A stretch of DNA of 64,000 nucleotides from Brachionus koreanus (lineage: Eukaryota > Rotifera > Eurotatoria > Ploima > Brachionidae). The stretch covers positions 588,596-652,595 of the forward strand of contig PJRA01000274.1 of assembly GCA_016987375.1 (NCBI GenBank), read 5' to 3'. The stretch's first letter is position 1. Each line of letters opens with the position of its first letter. The notes below the pieces were generated by a model that was not told the origin of the DNA, made no database searches, and worked only from the letters and a program-made list of their open reading frames with translations. Positions 1-12,700 of this stretch are shown here, piece after piece. The position numbers and the translations under genes are program-made.

Positions 1-300
1 ACGGCACTGAATCCTCTATTCAAGGCCTCAGTGATAATATCTAAGCTTTCAAGCAAGTTGGTTACACAGGATTTACAACGCACCATGTTGATGGATAGAA
101 AGTAATTTGTGTTCAGATAAATGCATTACCATTTCATCTCTAATTAGCTTCTCCATTATTTTTATTAATATTGATAAAAGCGATATTGGACAATAGTTTT
201 CAGGATTTTTGATTTTCACCTGCAGTAAGAACATTTAGTATTAATTTATCATCAGGTATTAAAATAGTCTTTGATGATGTCAGCAAAAATCTTAAATCTG
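1..300 (-). mobile_element. LINE (CR1/Jockey-like) reverse transcriptase relic, cut by window edge
   Basis: Read on the minus strand, this stretch encodes a recognisable piece of a non-LTR retrotransposon reverse transcriptase. The diagnostic run 'NPENYCPISLLSI' (the canonical NYRPISL block) is followed by 'KIMEKLIRDEM', 'HLSEHKLLS' and, after a frame break, residues resembling 'SCVTNLLESLD' and 'ITEALNRG'. Stops and a frameshift near position 90 show that it is dead. It runs off the left edge of the window, so its length is unknown. The clade (CR1/Jockey group) is an inference from the motif style. Confidence 0.75.
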
Positions 301-2236
301 ATAAGACTTTAGGCGTTATTGTAGATAGAAATATGTAATGGGAGGGTTAATCAATAATAATACAAGTATAAATAGTTTATTAAATAATTGTTGAGAATTT
401 ATGTATTTTTCTTACTCCCTCGTTCTTAGAATCGAGTCGTTATTTATACCCATAAAATCGTGTCAAGAACATGGGTTTAAAATTAAGACAAGATGTGAAA
501 TAGAAGTCTTGTCTGCTTCTGAAGTACATGACAATCATATTAATTCTTATTTATCTTTGTGCATCAGTTGAGGTACTGATGTATAAGTGATACGTCGAGT
601 GTATTACAAATATCAATACTACAGATACTACTACAACTAGTAATATATAAAAATTTTTTGATCATTATTAATATTTTATCATTATTCTGGTTTTTTAGAA
701 TTCATCTAAATCAGTACTAGTCACCAGCCATCTCATTTAGCCTATTATTTTAAATTAAAATCGTCAAAATGGGAATTAAGTTCAAAGTCCATAATATTCG
801 GTTAAGAAATTTACACAAAAGGACACATTTAATGTTTTTATTTTGCCTAATAAATATTCATGATCAAATATATCGATCAAATAAATATTTTCTCTAATAC
901 TTCTTTTTTTTTAGTATGGTATTGGAATAAATTCTTAATTTTGATAAATATCTTTTTTTGGAAGTTTTTAAAAAATTTTTAAGTTCAATATTTTATTTTA
1001 CATGAGGAATTAAAAAAGAGATGTTTTTCAAAATCATTTTATAATTTAGTTTTATTTTATTATATTGCCAAAAGTAGTAGATGAACATTTTTTATACATT
1101 CATTTTTAGAAATGTTAATTTTATTTTGTCTAATTTATATAAAAATTAAAAAAAAATAATAAACAAAGTATAAAAAAAAATTGTTTGTGAATAGTCTATC
1201 ATAAGTTACGTCACGAATTTTCTAAAAACAGTTCAATCAATTGATTTTCTACGTATCGTTCGTATCTGCTTAATAGATCGTTTCCTGTAAACACACTAGT
1301 GTTGGTTTTATTATTAATTTAAGCTTCCACATGTGTGTATACATTTGTATGCGACATATAAATTTAAAATTTTTTTTTCTTCAAATAAACTAAACAGTAA
1401 AAAGATTAAAATTTAATATGTCCTGATATGTGTCACTAGTTATATTATTTAAATGTGAATACCTAATATGATATTAGGCATAAGCCAAAATATCAATAAA
1501 TTACAATATTTATTCTTCATTATTTAATTTTATTGCTTGTGAATAACTTAGACAGTTCATATCTCTAAAATTATCCTTCATCATTCTCAAATTGAAAAAA
1601 TAAAAACTTGCTTAAGAAAAATTGATTTGACAAAATTTTTTGATATCAAAATGAAACAGGAATTTAAAATTTTAATTCCGAATTAAATTAAAAATTGCTA
1701 AAATTAATTTCCAATTTTAAATAAAAAAATAATTAGAAAATTTTTAATTAAAGATTAAAAATATGATTTATATATAACTAATTTTGGTATTTAGTATTTT
1801 TTAGTAGTAGAAATTAATGCGGTATGTGTTCTGCTGCGACAAAGAAAATTTGCTTCTAACTTTTATGATCATTGAAGTTCTAACAATTTAATTTGAGCCA
1901 TTTTGGAACCTTTTTCTCTTTAAGTGATGCAATTATGGTTTGATTCTCTTAAAAGACGATGAAATTAGGAGCAACTTTTTAGAAAAATAATGAATATTTA
2001 GACTAAGTTTTTTTTAAAGTTTGTTCGAAATTGGATTTGTTCAAAAATATAAATTAAATTACTGAAAAATTAAATTAACTATAAATATTTTTTATTTAAA
2101 AAAAAAAACAATAATAACTTAATCACCAGTTCAAAATTATTTTTCTAAAATAAGCATCATTCCAATGATCATCCTTATTCGGTATATTTAATAATTAATA
2201 CTTATGATACAAAATATACATTCATTTCCAATAAAT
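301..2236. other. AT-rich intergenic DNA
   Basis: About 1.9 kb of A+T-rich sequence with homopolymer runs. I found no open frame with protein-like composition, no tRNA-like fold and no inverted repeat. It lies between the LINE relic and the 3' end of the Rho-like gene, so it may hold part of that gene's 3' UTR. Confidence 0.6.
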
Positions 2237-3340
2237 CTAATCAACAAGTGATGTCTCTGACGCAAGTAAGAGCCAAGATTTATTTTTTTTGTATGATTTT
2301 TTATTTGTATCATTTAAATTTTTTGAGTTTTTCAAATCAGCTAATCTTCTTGAATTGTGTGATCCACATGTTACCACATAAGTTCCAATTCCAATAGCTA
2401 ATCTAGACAATTTAGATTTAAATGTCAACGGTTCACTAGTATTTCCTGTATTAATGGCCGGTACAGTCCGGTTTTCATCAATATTTACGAATGAGCTATT
2501 CTCATAATAAACAGAGCTTAGAGGCTTTAGTTCATTTAACTCTTTTCTTGATTTTCGTATTCTAAACGAGTTTATTGGCGATGAAATCGATTTTGGAATC
2601 AATTGTTTATTAGCTTTACTAAAATCTTTAGTCACTATGCTCTTCACAAGCATTTCGTAAGCAGTTAGTGGATTTTTTGACTTTTTCTGAGGAGAATAGT
2701 CACTAAATATTGAGTATTGGATCAAATCCGAGCCTATTAGCTTAGCAAGTTTTTTGTATATGCCAATATCATTCTTTGTCTGATCGTGATCATTGCTGAG
2801 AATGTCAGCTTTATTTTTCGATAATCTAGATGTCGAAGATGTTGAGTTGACAGAGCAGGAGCGCTTTTTGAAAGAATTCCTTGCTCCTACTGCATTATTT
2901 TTTTCGGTTCGATTATCACTTTCTACTTTAGAGCTGATTGTGTCACTCCTTAAGCCCAGAAGAACAAAGTGCTTTGGCTTTTGCTTGTTTTTTTTAAAGT
3001 CAACTTCCCATTTCGATTTAATCAATTCAAATGAGCTTTTATCATCCATAGCAAAGCACAAGATAACACACTGAAAATCTCGAGTGTTAATGAACTGGCT
3101 TGATGAAACTACTTGGTTATTTACAATCAGGTCAGCATCATTTACACAAGTTTCAAGACCAATATCAATATTTTCAATCTCAACGATCACTTTTTCATAT
3201 TTGTTATTCATTGTTTCATACAAATAGACCTCTTTGTTGATACTTTCTGAATTTTTAACACATTTCGGAAATTGTTCCAAAAATGATGTCTTGCCTATTC
3301 CGGCTTGACCGATCATCAGACATTTTATTTTGTTTTGCAT
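2237..3340 (-). CDS. Divergent Rho/Ras-like small GTPase with long C-terminal extension
   Basis: I place the start at the ATG at 3340 (MQNKIKCLMIG...), giving 367 aa; the frame stays open 24 codons further upstream but has no ATG there. The Walker A/P-loop 'GQAGIGKT' is at residues 11-18. 'VILCFAMDDKSSFELIKSKW' resembles the Rho block around beta-4/alpha-3, and 'LLGLRSD' stands where Rho proteins have the (T/N)KxD base-recognition motif. The usual DTAGQE switch II motif is not visible, and about 170 mostly basic, Ser-rich residues follow the G domain. There is no CAAX box; the protein ends 'SLVD'. The family is an atypical Rho-like GTPase by fold pattern. Its target is unknown, and loss of switch II suggests weak or absent GTP hydrolysis (inference). 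It is an intronless gene with no close neighbours. Confidence 0.65.
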   Translation of the reverse strand: MQNKIKCLMIGQAGIGKTSFLEQFPKCVKNSESINKEVYLYETMNNKYEKVIVEIENIDIGLETCVNDADLIVNNQVVSSSQFINTRDFQCVILCFAMDDKSSFELIKSKWEVDFKKNKQKPKHFVLLGLRSDTISSKVESDNRTEKNNAVGARNSFKKRSCSVNSTSSTSRLSKNKADILSNDHDQTKNDIGIYKKLAKLIGSDLIQYSIFSDYSPQKKSKNPLTAYEMLVKSIVTKDFSKANKQLIPKSISSPINSFRIRKSRKELNELKPLSSVYYENSSFVNIDENRTVPAINTGNTSEPLTFKSKLSRLAIGIGTYVVTCGSHNSRRLADLKNSKNLNDTNKKSYKKNKSWLLLASETSLVD

Positions 3341-6300
3341 TTTTGAGTTAAATTTAGGAAAAAAATCTAAAATAAAAATTTTTTTATTAAAATAATTTTC
3401 TTCTTTAGCCAAATAAGAATTTAATAATAATATTGTTCATGGGAAATTAACAAGAATTAATAGATTGAAAAAATTTTTCGTCGAATAATTAGTTTATATT
3501 TTAAAACGGAAAAAAATGAATTGTGATGATTCGGCATATGAATAATAATTACTTTTTTTTCTGTTGGGCGTATCTTTACTAATAATCATTTAATCTGGAA
3601 ATTTAATAATTCCCCAAGCATTCGGTTATTGAATGCATTCCCGAAAGTCTGAAAAACAAATTTATTTTAAGTATTTCAAATATTTTCTTATTTCTTCTAT
3701 GTTTAAATAATCTGCAAAAAAAATCGATAAAATTTTATGTGTGATCTAATAATAGAAAAAAAAGCTAAAGCTTTTGCCTAACCAAAAAAATTTTAAAAAA
3801 TTGAATTAAACATTTTACATTTTTTATTTATTTTTTAAAAGGCAAAACGGATAAAAACAAATTTTTGATTTTAGTTATTTATCGGGTTGTTATAGTTTCG
3901 TGCACCCTTAAAAGCGTTTTTGCATATATCCAACTTTAAGATTTTTGTTTGGCATAGAAAACGCCTACCATGGTTAAATTTCAGCATAATTGAAATCAAA
4001 TATTCAATAATATAATTCCTTAATTTAATGTTAATAATAATTAATTTTTTTTTTCATCCACTTACTCAGGCATTTGTCAAATCTTTTAATTAAAAACCGT
4101 TAAATAAGAATTTAAAAAAAAAACTGGCATCTAAATACTATTAACAAAATAAAATAAAGCCTAATTTGAGTTAATTAAGCATAAGAAGCAATCTTTTTTT
4201 TATAGAAAATTAAAAGATGAGAAAAGAAGGCTTTAAGTATCTGTCTTTAATTAAAACAAGTCTTAAAAATTGATATTTTAACATTAAATTAAATTCTAAA
4301 ATATCTTATTTCTGATAAAAAAAAAGTCCAAAACATTTTAGAAAAAATAAATTTTTTTCAAATTAAAACTAAAATTGAATTTTCTATTTTTTAGAAAACA
4401 CATTAACAAATAATGTATTTGAAATTATTTGGATAAGAAATTCGATCTTTTTTGATAAAGAAATCAATACAACTAATGTTACTATTTATTCAACTGGCCT
4501 TTTAAATTAAATATAAAAAAATTTAAATGAATAACTAATTGATATTTCAATGATGTAACAAGCTCATTACTAAATCAAGATTTGCTTAAATATTTTCTAA
4601 CAAAAATTAAAAAAATTTTTTGATCATACGATAAAATTTCTATGTTTATTTGCCTTCAAACTGTTGAGTCTTTCATTCTTACTCAATTTTGGAATGACAC
4701 TCTTTAGTTAATAATTTCTGAGTAAGCTCAAGTATTGCATAATTAATAAAAATGCTACCAAATCACTTGAATGTATTTATTCATTCAAAAATTAGATTAT
4801 GCTAAATATTTAAAATTTAAATATTACTTGAAGCAAGGAAAAAACACCTCTAAATTTTAAAAATTTAACTGGTTTCTTATTCAGTTTTCGTTTTTGTTTA
4901 ATTTACAATCTAATTTTAAAAATCCAGATTTTATATTAATTAAAATAGTAATAATTTTGGCTCATCTAGAAAATTTAATAAATCTTAGATAAAAAATGAT
5001 AATTAAAAAAATTTAAAATTTTATATTTCTATTTTTCTATTAAAATTTTTACTTGATTTACCATTTTAATATTTTTGTCTTAATTTAAACTGATGAAACT
5101 CGACTTGATTAACTGTATTTTTATGTATCTCGTCGCATGATGCTATTGTTAAATAATCAAATATAATTTAATATGAAACACTTGAATTTTGTGCTTATCT
5201 TTTCTATATTTTTTAAAAGTGCTGATCTGGTAAACTCATTTAAATTCTAAAACTAAACAATAAAAGTATTTTGAAACCTATTTGTTAAAAAAAAATTATT
5301 TTTTTAAATTTTTAATAAAAAACAACTAAATTTCAAGATTTTTAATAATATGGAAACATAGAAAATAGAAAATTATAAGTATGAATGACTCTTTTTTCTA
5401 ATTTTAGTTGCCGATTTGGATGAAAACGAAAAATTGAAGTCGAGTTTTAATAATAATCGATTCAAAAAATCATTTCAAAATATTTTGGCAGCAATTTCTT
5501 TGCTGAAATTATGTAAAAAAAATCGTGCGTCATTATATTTTCTAAAATAGCATGATTTTTTAGTTTATTTGTTAATTAAACATTGATCTTTAAATAAATT
5601 TTATTCATTTGAATTTTACTCAGCATTTTTTTAGATCCATTTGAAATTTTTTTTGATTAATTTAACAAAAAAAAAATTAAATCTTTAAATCTTTGCCTAT
5701 TTTTATATTTTTGATGTTAAAATAATTGTTAGGCTTTTAGTTATATTTTATAATTATGCAATTTACTCAAAATAGTATCAAAAAGTTGAATAGAGGAGTC
5801 TTTTCTCAATAAATATTTCAAACTAGTTAAAAAAAATAAAAAAATTTCAAAAATGCATCAAATTTATCTAATTTTAATTTGATTCTTAATTGATAACTGA
5901 TCAGATCTCAACTCTTATCAAAGTCCTTTAGAAAATTCTTTTTTAAATCGACTTAACTTTACTAAATAATTCAAATTTTTAAAATTAATATCTTATTTTG
6001 AATACGAAGCTTTTCAAATATAAATGAAGCTCTTCTTGAGCCATTCCCAATTCAAAGTTTGTACAAGATAAAAATAATATTCAAAAAAAGATTTTTTCAT
6101 TAGATTCGATTGACTAAAGTTACATCCAAATGCTCATAATAATTTTCTAAAAATATTTTTTGCTCATAATAATAAAGAAATATTTATTTTTAAATTAAAA
6201 AAAATAACAATTTATCAAATTATTATTGCAACAAAAAAAGACATATTTTTCCAATGTTAACATTTATACTAAAAGTAAAACTAAAAAATAATTTTTATAA

Positions 6301-6778
6301 TTTATTAAAATAGCCGATAATATACTTTTTTTTTAAAAAAATAAAATTTAAAAAATTAATAATAAATATATTATTTAATTTATAAAATTTTGATCAAATA
6401 CAAAACATCACGATTGTGTATAAAATTCAACTGAAAATAAATAAATCTTACAAAATATTAAATAAATTTTTTTTTCGTTTAGGGAAAATATACACAGATG
6501 GCAACAAATTATGTCAATTAGCATATCTTTTTATTTGACTTTAATTATTCTGAACTAGTCAAATTTCAGTTTTCTTTGGACATTTTGTAATCATTTCAAG
6601 TACTTGAAACAACAAGTCTGATGAAATAATAAATCTTCAAATGGTTTTCTGACTAGCCATTTAAAGGCCAACTGATGCTCTTAGGGAATCATTTGATAAA
6701 ACAACAATAATAAAACAATTATGGACTTATTTTTCTATTTAAACAATAAAAAAAAAACTGCACCTAAATTTACAAAAG
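3341..6778. other. Long AT-rich intergenic region
   Basis: About 3.4 kb, extremely A+T-rich, with many poly-A and poly-T tracts. I see no conserved protein fragment or repeat family that recurs in the window. The only stretch with coding texture is on the plus strand near 5173-5551 and is listed separately as a tentative two-exon gene. Confidence 0.6.
5173..5551 (+). CDS. Tentative small secreted-peptide gene (two exons)
   Basis: An ATG at 5173 opens a hydrophobic, signal-peptide-like run (MKHLNFVLIFSIFFKSADL) that reaches a GT at 5230. After an acceptor-like TTTTAG at 5403-5408, an exon of about 140 bp, less AT-rich than its surroundings, encodes VADLDENEKLKSSF and then AAISLLKLCKKNRA before a TAG at 5549-5551. 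The phases join only if the donor is the weak GTGCTG at 5219, so the model is uncertain. I do not recognise the product. A short secreted or neuropeptide-like precursor is possible, and chance is also possible. Confidence 0.2.
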
Positions 6779-9700
6779 TTACAAAGCTGTTTGAATGTTG
6801 GACTTTTGTGTCGTTTTAGCTTTTTGACTATTTGGTATATTGTTATTATTGCCGTCTGTATGAGGTTTTGATTTTAAATTCAAGCGCTTGAAATTGTCTA
6901 TTTGATTATCAATTAAATTTACATCACAATCAGGCTTTTGATTAGGCTCAACCGAATCGGGAATTAGCTTTCCGTCTGCATGCAACTGTAAAATATAGAA
7001 CAGTATTTGCGCCTGAAGCATGCTTTCCTTTATTTCTCTGTTCATATCCTCTGCTTGAAGATTATCTTTAGGTGACAGTTTCATTAATGTTGGGCCAAAA
7101 AGTGTGCACAAATTTCTCAGACTCATCATATTCTTTTCTGAATAGTTTGCTATGCTAAAATTAAAAAAAAAAATTATTTTTTTTCTTCAAAAAAAATCTA
7201 TTTTCAAGTATTACTTTAATAAATGGGTGAGTAAGAACAAAATAATGTTTTTGTTTGGTTCTGGCAATTCGTTGAAAATACGACAAAGCTCGCCTAGACG
7301 AAATTCGTGAACTTGGCAATCGACTGCGCTCATAAAACGATTGTACAAATGAGAAGTAAAGAGCGGATCTGGAAGCTCTCGTAGATAGAGTTTCAAAACA
7401 TTAGCAGACAAATGGGGTGACTTTTGTCGAAGCTCATTCATCGCTTGAGATGGATCTAATTAAAGTTTTAATTTTACTATCTTTAAACAATTTAATTTCT
7501 AATTTAAAAAGCTTACTTTTAGAATAAAGATCCTTTATTTTTTGTACCTCACTAACTACAGATGATACTCTATAGATTCCGACCTCTTCTATGCCTTTTG
7601 TTTCAATTACTTCCACACAGTCTTTAAGTATTCGAGGAATAGTGCTTTTCTCTCGTCTAAAAGAGTTGAATTAAGTTTTTTCTTTTTGAAATAAACTAAA
7701 AATTTTACTGTAAAAGTTCATTTAAATTTCCGCCAAATATGTCATTTCTATTGCGGGTTCGGCGTCTGGTAATGGTTTTTTTTGGAGACAAAAATTTCAT
7801 TGTTATATAAAGCGAAGTACCATTGCTTAAGCGGACACAATTTATCTGATTCAAGTTAATGTTTGAGTCTATTTTCAAAACTTGGCTAGCTATTGCCAGA
7901 GCCTTGCCGCTTGTCTGACTGTATAGTATTATGCGTAAGTAATCAACTGATTGAAGTTCAAGGTTAAATTTCTTCAAAATTAATTTAAAAATTTTTAATT
8001 TGAAAATTGAAATTAACAATTTACTTCTTCCCAAACTGGACATGTGGTAAGATCGGAACAACGAGTTTGTGCTACTTCTAAATACGAACCACACGACTTA
8101 AGCTCAACCGCAACATAAACCTCTGAAATTAAAAGAAAAAATATTAATTAATGTGGTACTAATTAAAATTTTGAATTTACTATTTGGCTGTTCTAGATTT
8201 TCAATTTTTCGGACTAAAAGTTCTAATGATCCAGTATAACTGCTGGTGATAATTTTTGGCGGTTCTTCTGTTTTCTAAATTTTAAATCATTTTAAAATTA
8301 GGACTAAATTGCATTTAAATTTATTTAGATTACCTTTAGCAAGTTAATACGGGACTCTAAATCCGAATGCTGTAAGTTTGTTTGAGTTTTACGAGATTTT
8401 ACTTAAAAAAATATTTGATTTAAACAATTTATAGCTAAGGTTTCGCTATATTAAAATAAAGCCATAGTTTTTTAATTTAATTTGGTTGGCAATATAGTCT
8501 AGGGGTTGTTAGGTTTTTTTTAATTCTAAAGACTCATTTTTCTTTTATTATTAAATTAAATAAATACATCAATTCAATAGAAAACAAGGCTCTCTAATTG
8601 CTTTTGGTTGCCTTGAGGCAAATTTATCTAAATAAAATAGACTATACACAGACTATAAGTTATAATTTTAATTAAATTATTAGCATTTCGCATACAAAGG
8701 CTCTCTTCTTGTTGCCTCATAAGTAATTTCACAAACGACATGAAACACAAAAATGTATTTTTCAAATGATTTGCTAAAATTCAGTAAATTTTTAATCGAA
8801 TCTGAGTAAATTGTATTTTATTAAAACGTAATGATAAAAAAACAGTTTTAATATTTTACTGAATTATCGATTTTGTCAAAAAACAAGAAAAAAGATTTGT
8901 CGAGTAATGAGAAAATATTTAATCTCATTAAAAGTTTGAAATTGATGAAGACAAAGCTTAAATTTAATCTAAGACACACATGTTACATTAATTAATAAAA
9001 TTAATTTTATTAATAATAAAAAATTAAAATTTTTTGTTAGGTAAGTATGTAAAACACAAAAATTGTATTTGACGATGAATTTTTTATTTTTGTGTTAAAA
9101 AATTTTTTTAAATAAAAATATTATTTTTTTATCGTTTAAAATTTAATAATTACCCGAGGGGACAAAAACAGGCAAAAAACACTGTTTAAACGCTGTTTAA
9201 ACGTGAGCGTTTAAACGAATTAAAAACAGCCAGGAAAAAAAAACCCTATTATTTTTGTTTTAAAAAAGTACAAAAATAAAAATTTAGACAAATTTAGTCA
9301 TAAATAATTAAATTAAAATAAAATTTAATATAAAAAAATTAAACATATTTTTAAAAAATATTAACGTTTTTTGGTGTTTAAATAGTGTTTTTGGGTGTCT
9401 GAGGTGTTTTATTAGTCTGAGGTTATTTGTTTTTTTGAGCGTTTTAGACTCTTTTTTTTATTCTATACGATAAAGGAGAATTATATTTTTATTCAGGATT
9501 TTTTTAGTTGTTTTTTAAGTTTTTAAATAGCATTGTTGGGTGTTTGAGGTGTTTTTTAATGTTTTTGGTGCGTCAAAAACGGTTTAAAAACTCTCTAAAA
9601 TGAAATATCTTGTTTCGTTTAAAGAGTGTTTTTCCCTCGTTTTTTTTTGGTCCAAAAAGGCTCACGTTTTAAACGCAAAAAAACAAAACAAAAACGCCCA

Positions 9701-12700
9701 AAAAATAGCTACCAAATGCCGTTTTAACAGCGTTTAAACAGTGTTTTTTGCCTCTTATTGTCCCCTCGGGTAAAATTAAACCATTAACAATAAAATGTTA
9801 TAATTAAAACTAGAGATGACAAAATTGATGGCAAATTCGGGCATTAATATTATTTTGTAAATTATTAATATAAAATACTATTCAAGCGTGGAGACCGCAT
9901 CAAAAAAGATATTAAAGATTTGGTGCTTGTCCAAAGAAATTGGAATTGGTGCAAATAGTGAGAAGGCTAAGATGTGATGAACGTATACCAAAGTTTAATT
10001 GAACATCAGTGGAAGAAAAGATTGTGAGAGGTGAACTCATTTTGGAGTATAGATTAATAAATAAGATGCTATCTTTAAATTTATTTAATGCCATAAACGT
10101 GTTAAAGTCCTGGATTCGAAGACATCAATTTAGATTTCTGAGACAAGTAGTAATAAATTGTAGACAAAGATTCAACTTCATTACCAATAGTGTCATGTAA
10201 TGTTGGGTACCGTCAGCGGCGGCCAATGATATAATAAATAATAATAATTAACCCTATTCTATCCTAGCGGATAATGGGGGGGCGCTCATCTCCTTCTCAA
10301 GTACCTTTTTGAGCAACAGCTCCGATCTGACACAGAGGCTACTGCATCGAATTGATCATCCACACTGCAATTATTTCCCAGTTCTCCTAGCGATAGAACC
10401 AATAGACCGCCAAAAATTGCTGTTGGCCGTCTTGATTGCCGCGGAGGTTAAAATATATTTTCTAAATTTTATTGCTTGTTCTTATACTCAATTCTTTTAT
10501 CTATAAAATTTTCATATTTGAAATTTTTTTTAATTCAATTTTTGTACAGGGCCATCAAAATGGTCAACACCAAGTTTTGGTGGTCTAGAAGTTGCCGCTG
10601 ATGGTACCCAACACTAGTGTCATGACCTGATGTAATAGGTTACCGGCAGAAATTTTTCGCCTAAATGAATCAAAGAACAAGTTGGACAAGATCATTAAGT
10701 TAGCGTTAATAACGACCAACCGATCGTTCCGGCTAAACCTTTGGACAAAAGGGGGATACGCTCGGACTAGGTCCTATAGATCAAAAATAAGAGAAAGCGA
10801 CCCAGATGAGGATCTGGTGATCGCCAATTTAGTAAAAGCAAATATCATAGAGGATATCAATTTTTTTTTCTTTTTTTTTTTTTTTGCTGAACCTTTTTCC
10901 TAGTTAAGAGACCCGGGTCTAAACTTAGGCCTATAGCGGACTTCTCGACTCTCACTAAAATAATTGAAACACCAAAGTTCGCTTTAGAATCTCTATACCA
11001 AGTGGTTCAAGAACAATCTTGGCCCAATCACTTTTGGTACACGAAGATTGATTTTAAACAGGCCTTTTTCAATGTGTACTCTGTGTAAAATCAGCTTTTG
11101 AAATTTTTCTTTTATTATTTAATAAATCCGACTGACTCGTGGTCAAGCCACCGGTCAACCAACATTTTTGCCAATATCCTGGTTAATTAGTGAAGCGTTA
11201 ACAATCAAATATTTTCGCTAAGAAAATCTTTTTTCCTCTTAGTTTTTAATTTTACTATTGTTTCAATTAAAGCTTATAATAAAGGTATAAAATAAAAATT
11301 GAATCTACTTACATGCATAAATAGCACCATTTATTTCCTCTGTCCAAGCATTTCTTTCAAAATCGGAAGTGAACAAAAATACATGCGTATTGGAAAAATG
11401 CTGTACTGGACTTGAGCTTGTAGGATGGGCGCTCAGACTTGGATGATGATGAGAATTATTTTTGCTACTTGCCAGACTAGACGAAGTCAAATTAGCCAAA
11501 TTGTTCATAGATGAGCTTAGAGCGGCCACCAACGAACCACTGAAACCGCCAGCACCAAGCGAACTAGATGAATTTGAAGAGGAATTAGAAGCATTGCTTG
11601 TGGACAATAATGGATTAGCTCGCACAATTAGCTTTAATCTAGATGATTGAATAGCCAGTTCGTTTTCTTGTTCGGCTAGTTTTTTCTTTATTTTTTGCTG
11701 ATTTTTAGCCGATGCATTTCCTTCGGTCTGTTTTTTTAAATCGCCTCTGAGTGACACAACTTCCTCTCTCAAATGTCTCAATTCGTTTTCTGACTTAGTC
11801 GATTTGTACTCGTCGATATAAATTTCCAATTGATCTATGGGAATAAACCATTTTAGCTGTCGTCTGTCTTTTTTAAGTCGACAACAAACCAAACAATCGC
11901 CGAATAGAATCAAATGACGCAATTTTTTCTCATTGCTATTTTCAATTAGTTCAACTACGTCTTCATTTTTGCGCACTTCTTTTGGCATTATGTTCCTATT
12001 TATTTCACTAAAGACTTTTTCGCGCAAATTTTTAGAGCCTTCATTTTCAAACAAAGAGTTTATATTTGACTTTAAACTAGTGCCGTAGTTATTTGGCAAA
12101 TCGTTTGAGGCTAGTATGCACTCTTCTTTCAAGCTGTATATAAATTCGAATAGTTTTGTTGGTCGTCTGAGTATATCATCGGTAAATATGCGCGTCAAGT
12201 CGAACAATTGCTCATTTTTAGTGTCATTATAATACAAATCAAACGGGTCTTTTTTGATCATGGGATTTTTTTGCGTAAAACGAGACAAAAGACCGGGCTT
12301 TTTTGAATTTTTAACTTCACAATTTAACAATTTGTTAAAATCATTTTGATATTCAGTTAGCGTTTTTTGTTTGCAAACACCTTTGGGATTTTCGAGCTTG
12401 CTCAAAATGGTCATCGATTTTGGATAATTTTTCAAAAACTCCAAATAAACTGGAAAACTTATTTCCATTATGTTGGCTAGTAAATTGAGAGCATTGGTCA
12501 AAAAGCTTTCTTTTAGATAGATGATTGAATTTGTGGGATAAGGACTGGTCGGCGATAGATTCGTTGCTTGTCGTGACGAGCCGACCACTTGATTTAGCTT
12601 TGTATTTGCAGGAAACGGTTTTGAGCTTGACTGTAGCAGCTCGTTCAGCGTATTCAAATAGTCTTGTAACTTTTGAGCAACAATGTCATGGGTGGTGTAT

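Larger units (their letters stand above)
9890..11170 (+). mobile_element. Decayed retroelement with reverse-transcriptase motif, interrupted by a MITE
   Basis: Plus-strand frames contain 'KLDKIIKLALITTNRSFRLN' (about 10677-10735) and, near 10920-11090, 'RPIADFSTLTKIIETP' followed by 'KIDFKQAFFNV'. The last is a classic reverse-transcriptase palm block of LTR or DIRS-type elements. Frames are broken by stops, a long poly-T interruption near 10860 and a nested MITE (10202-10614). This is a dead element in an intron. Its exact class (DIRS versus Gypsy) is not resolved. Confidence 0.55.
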
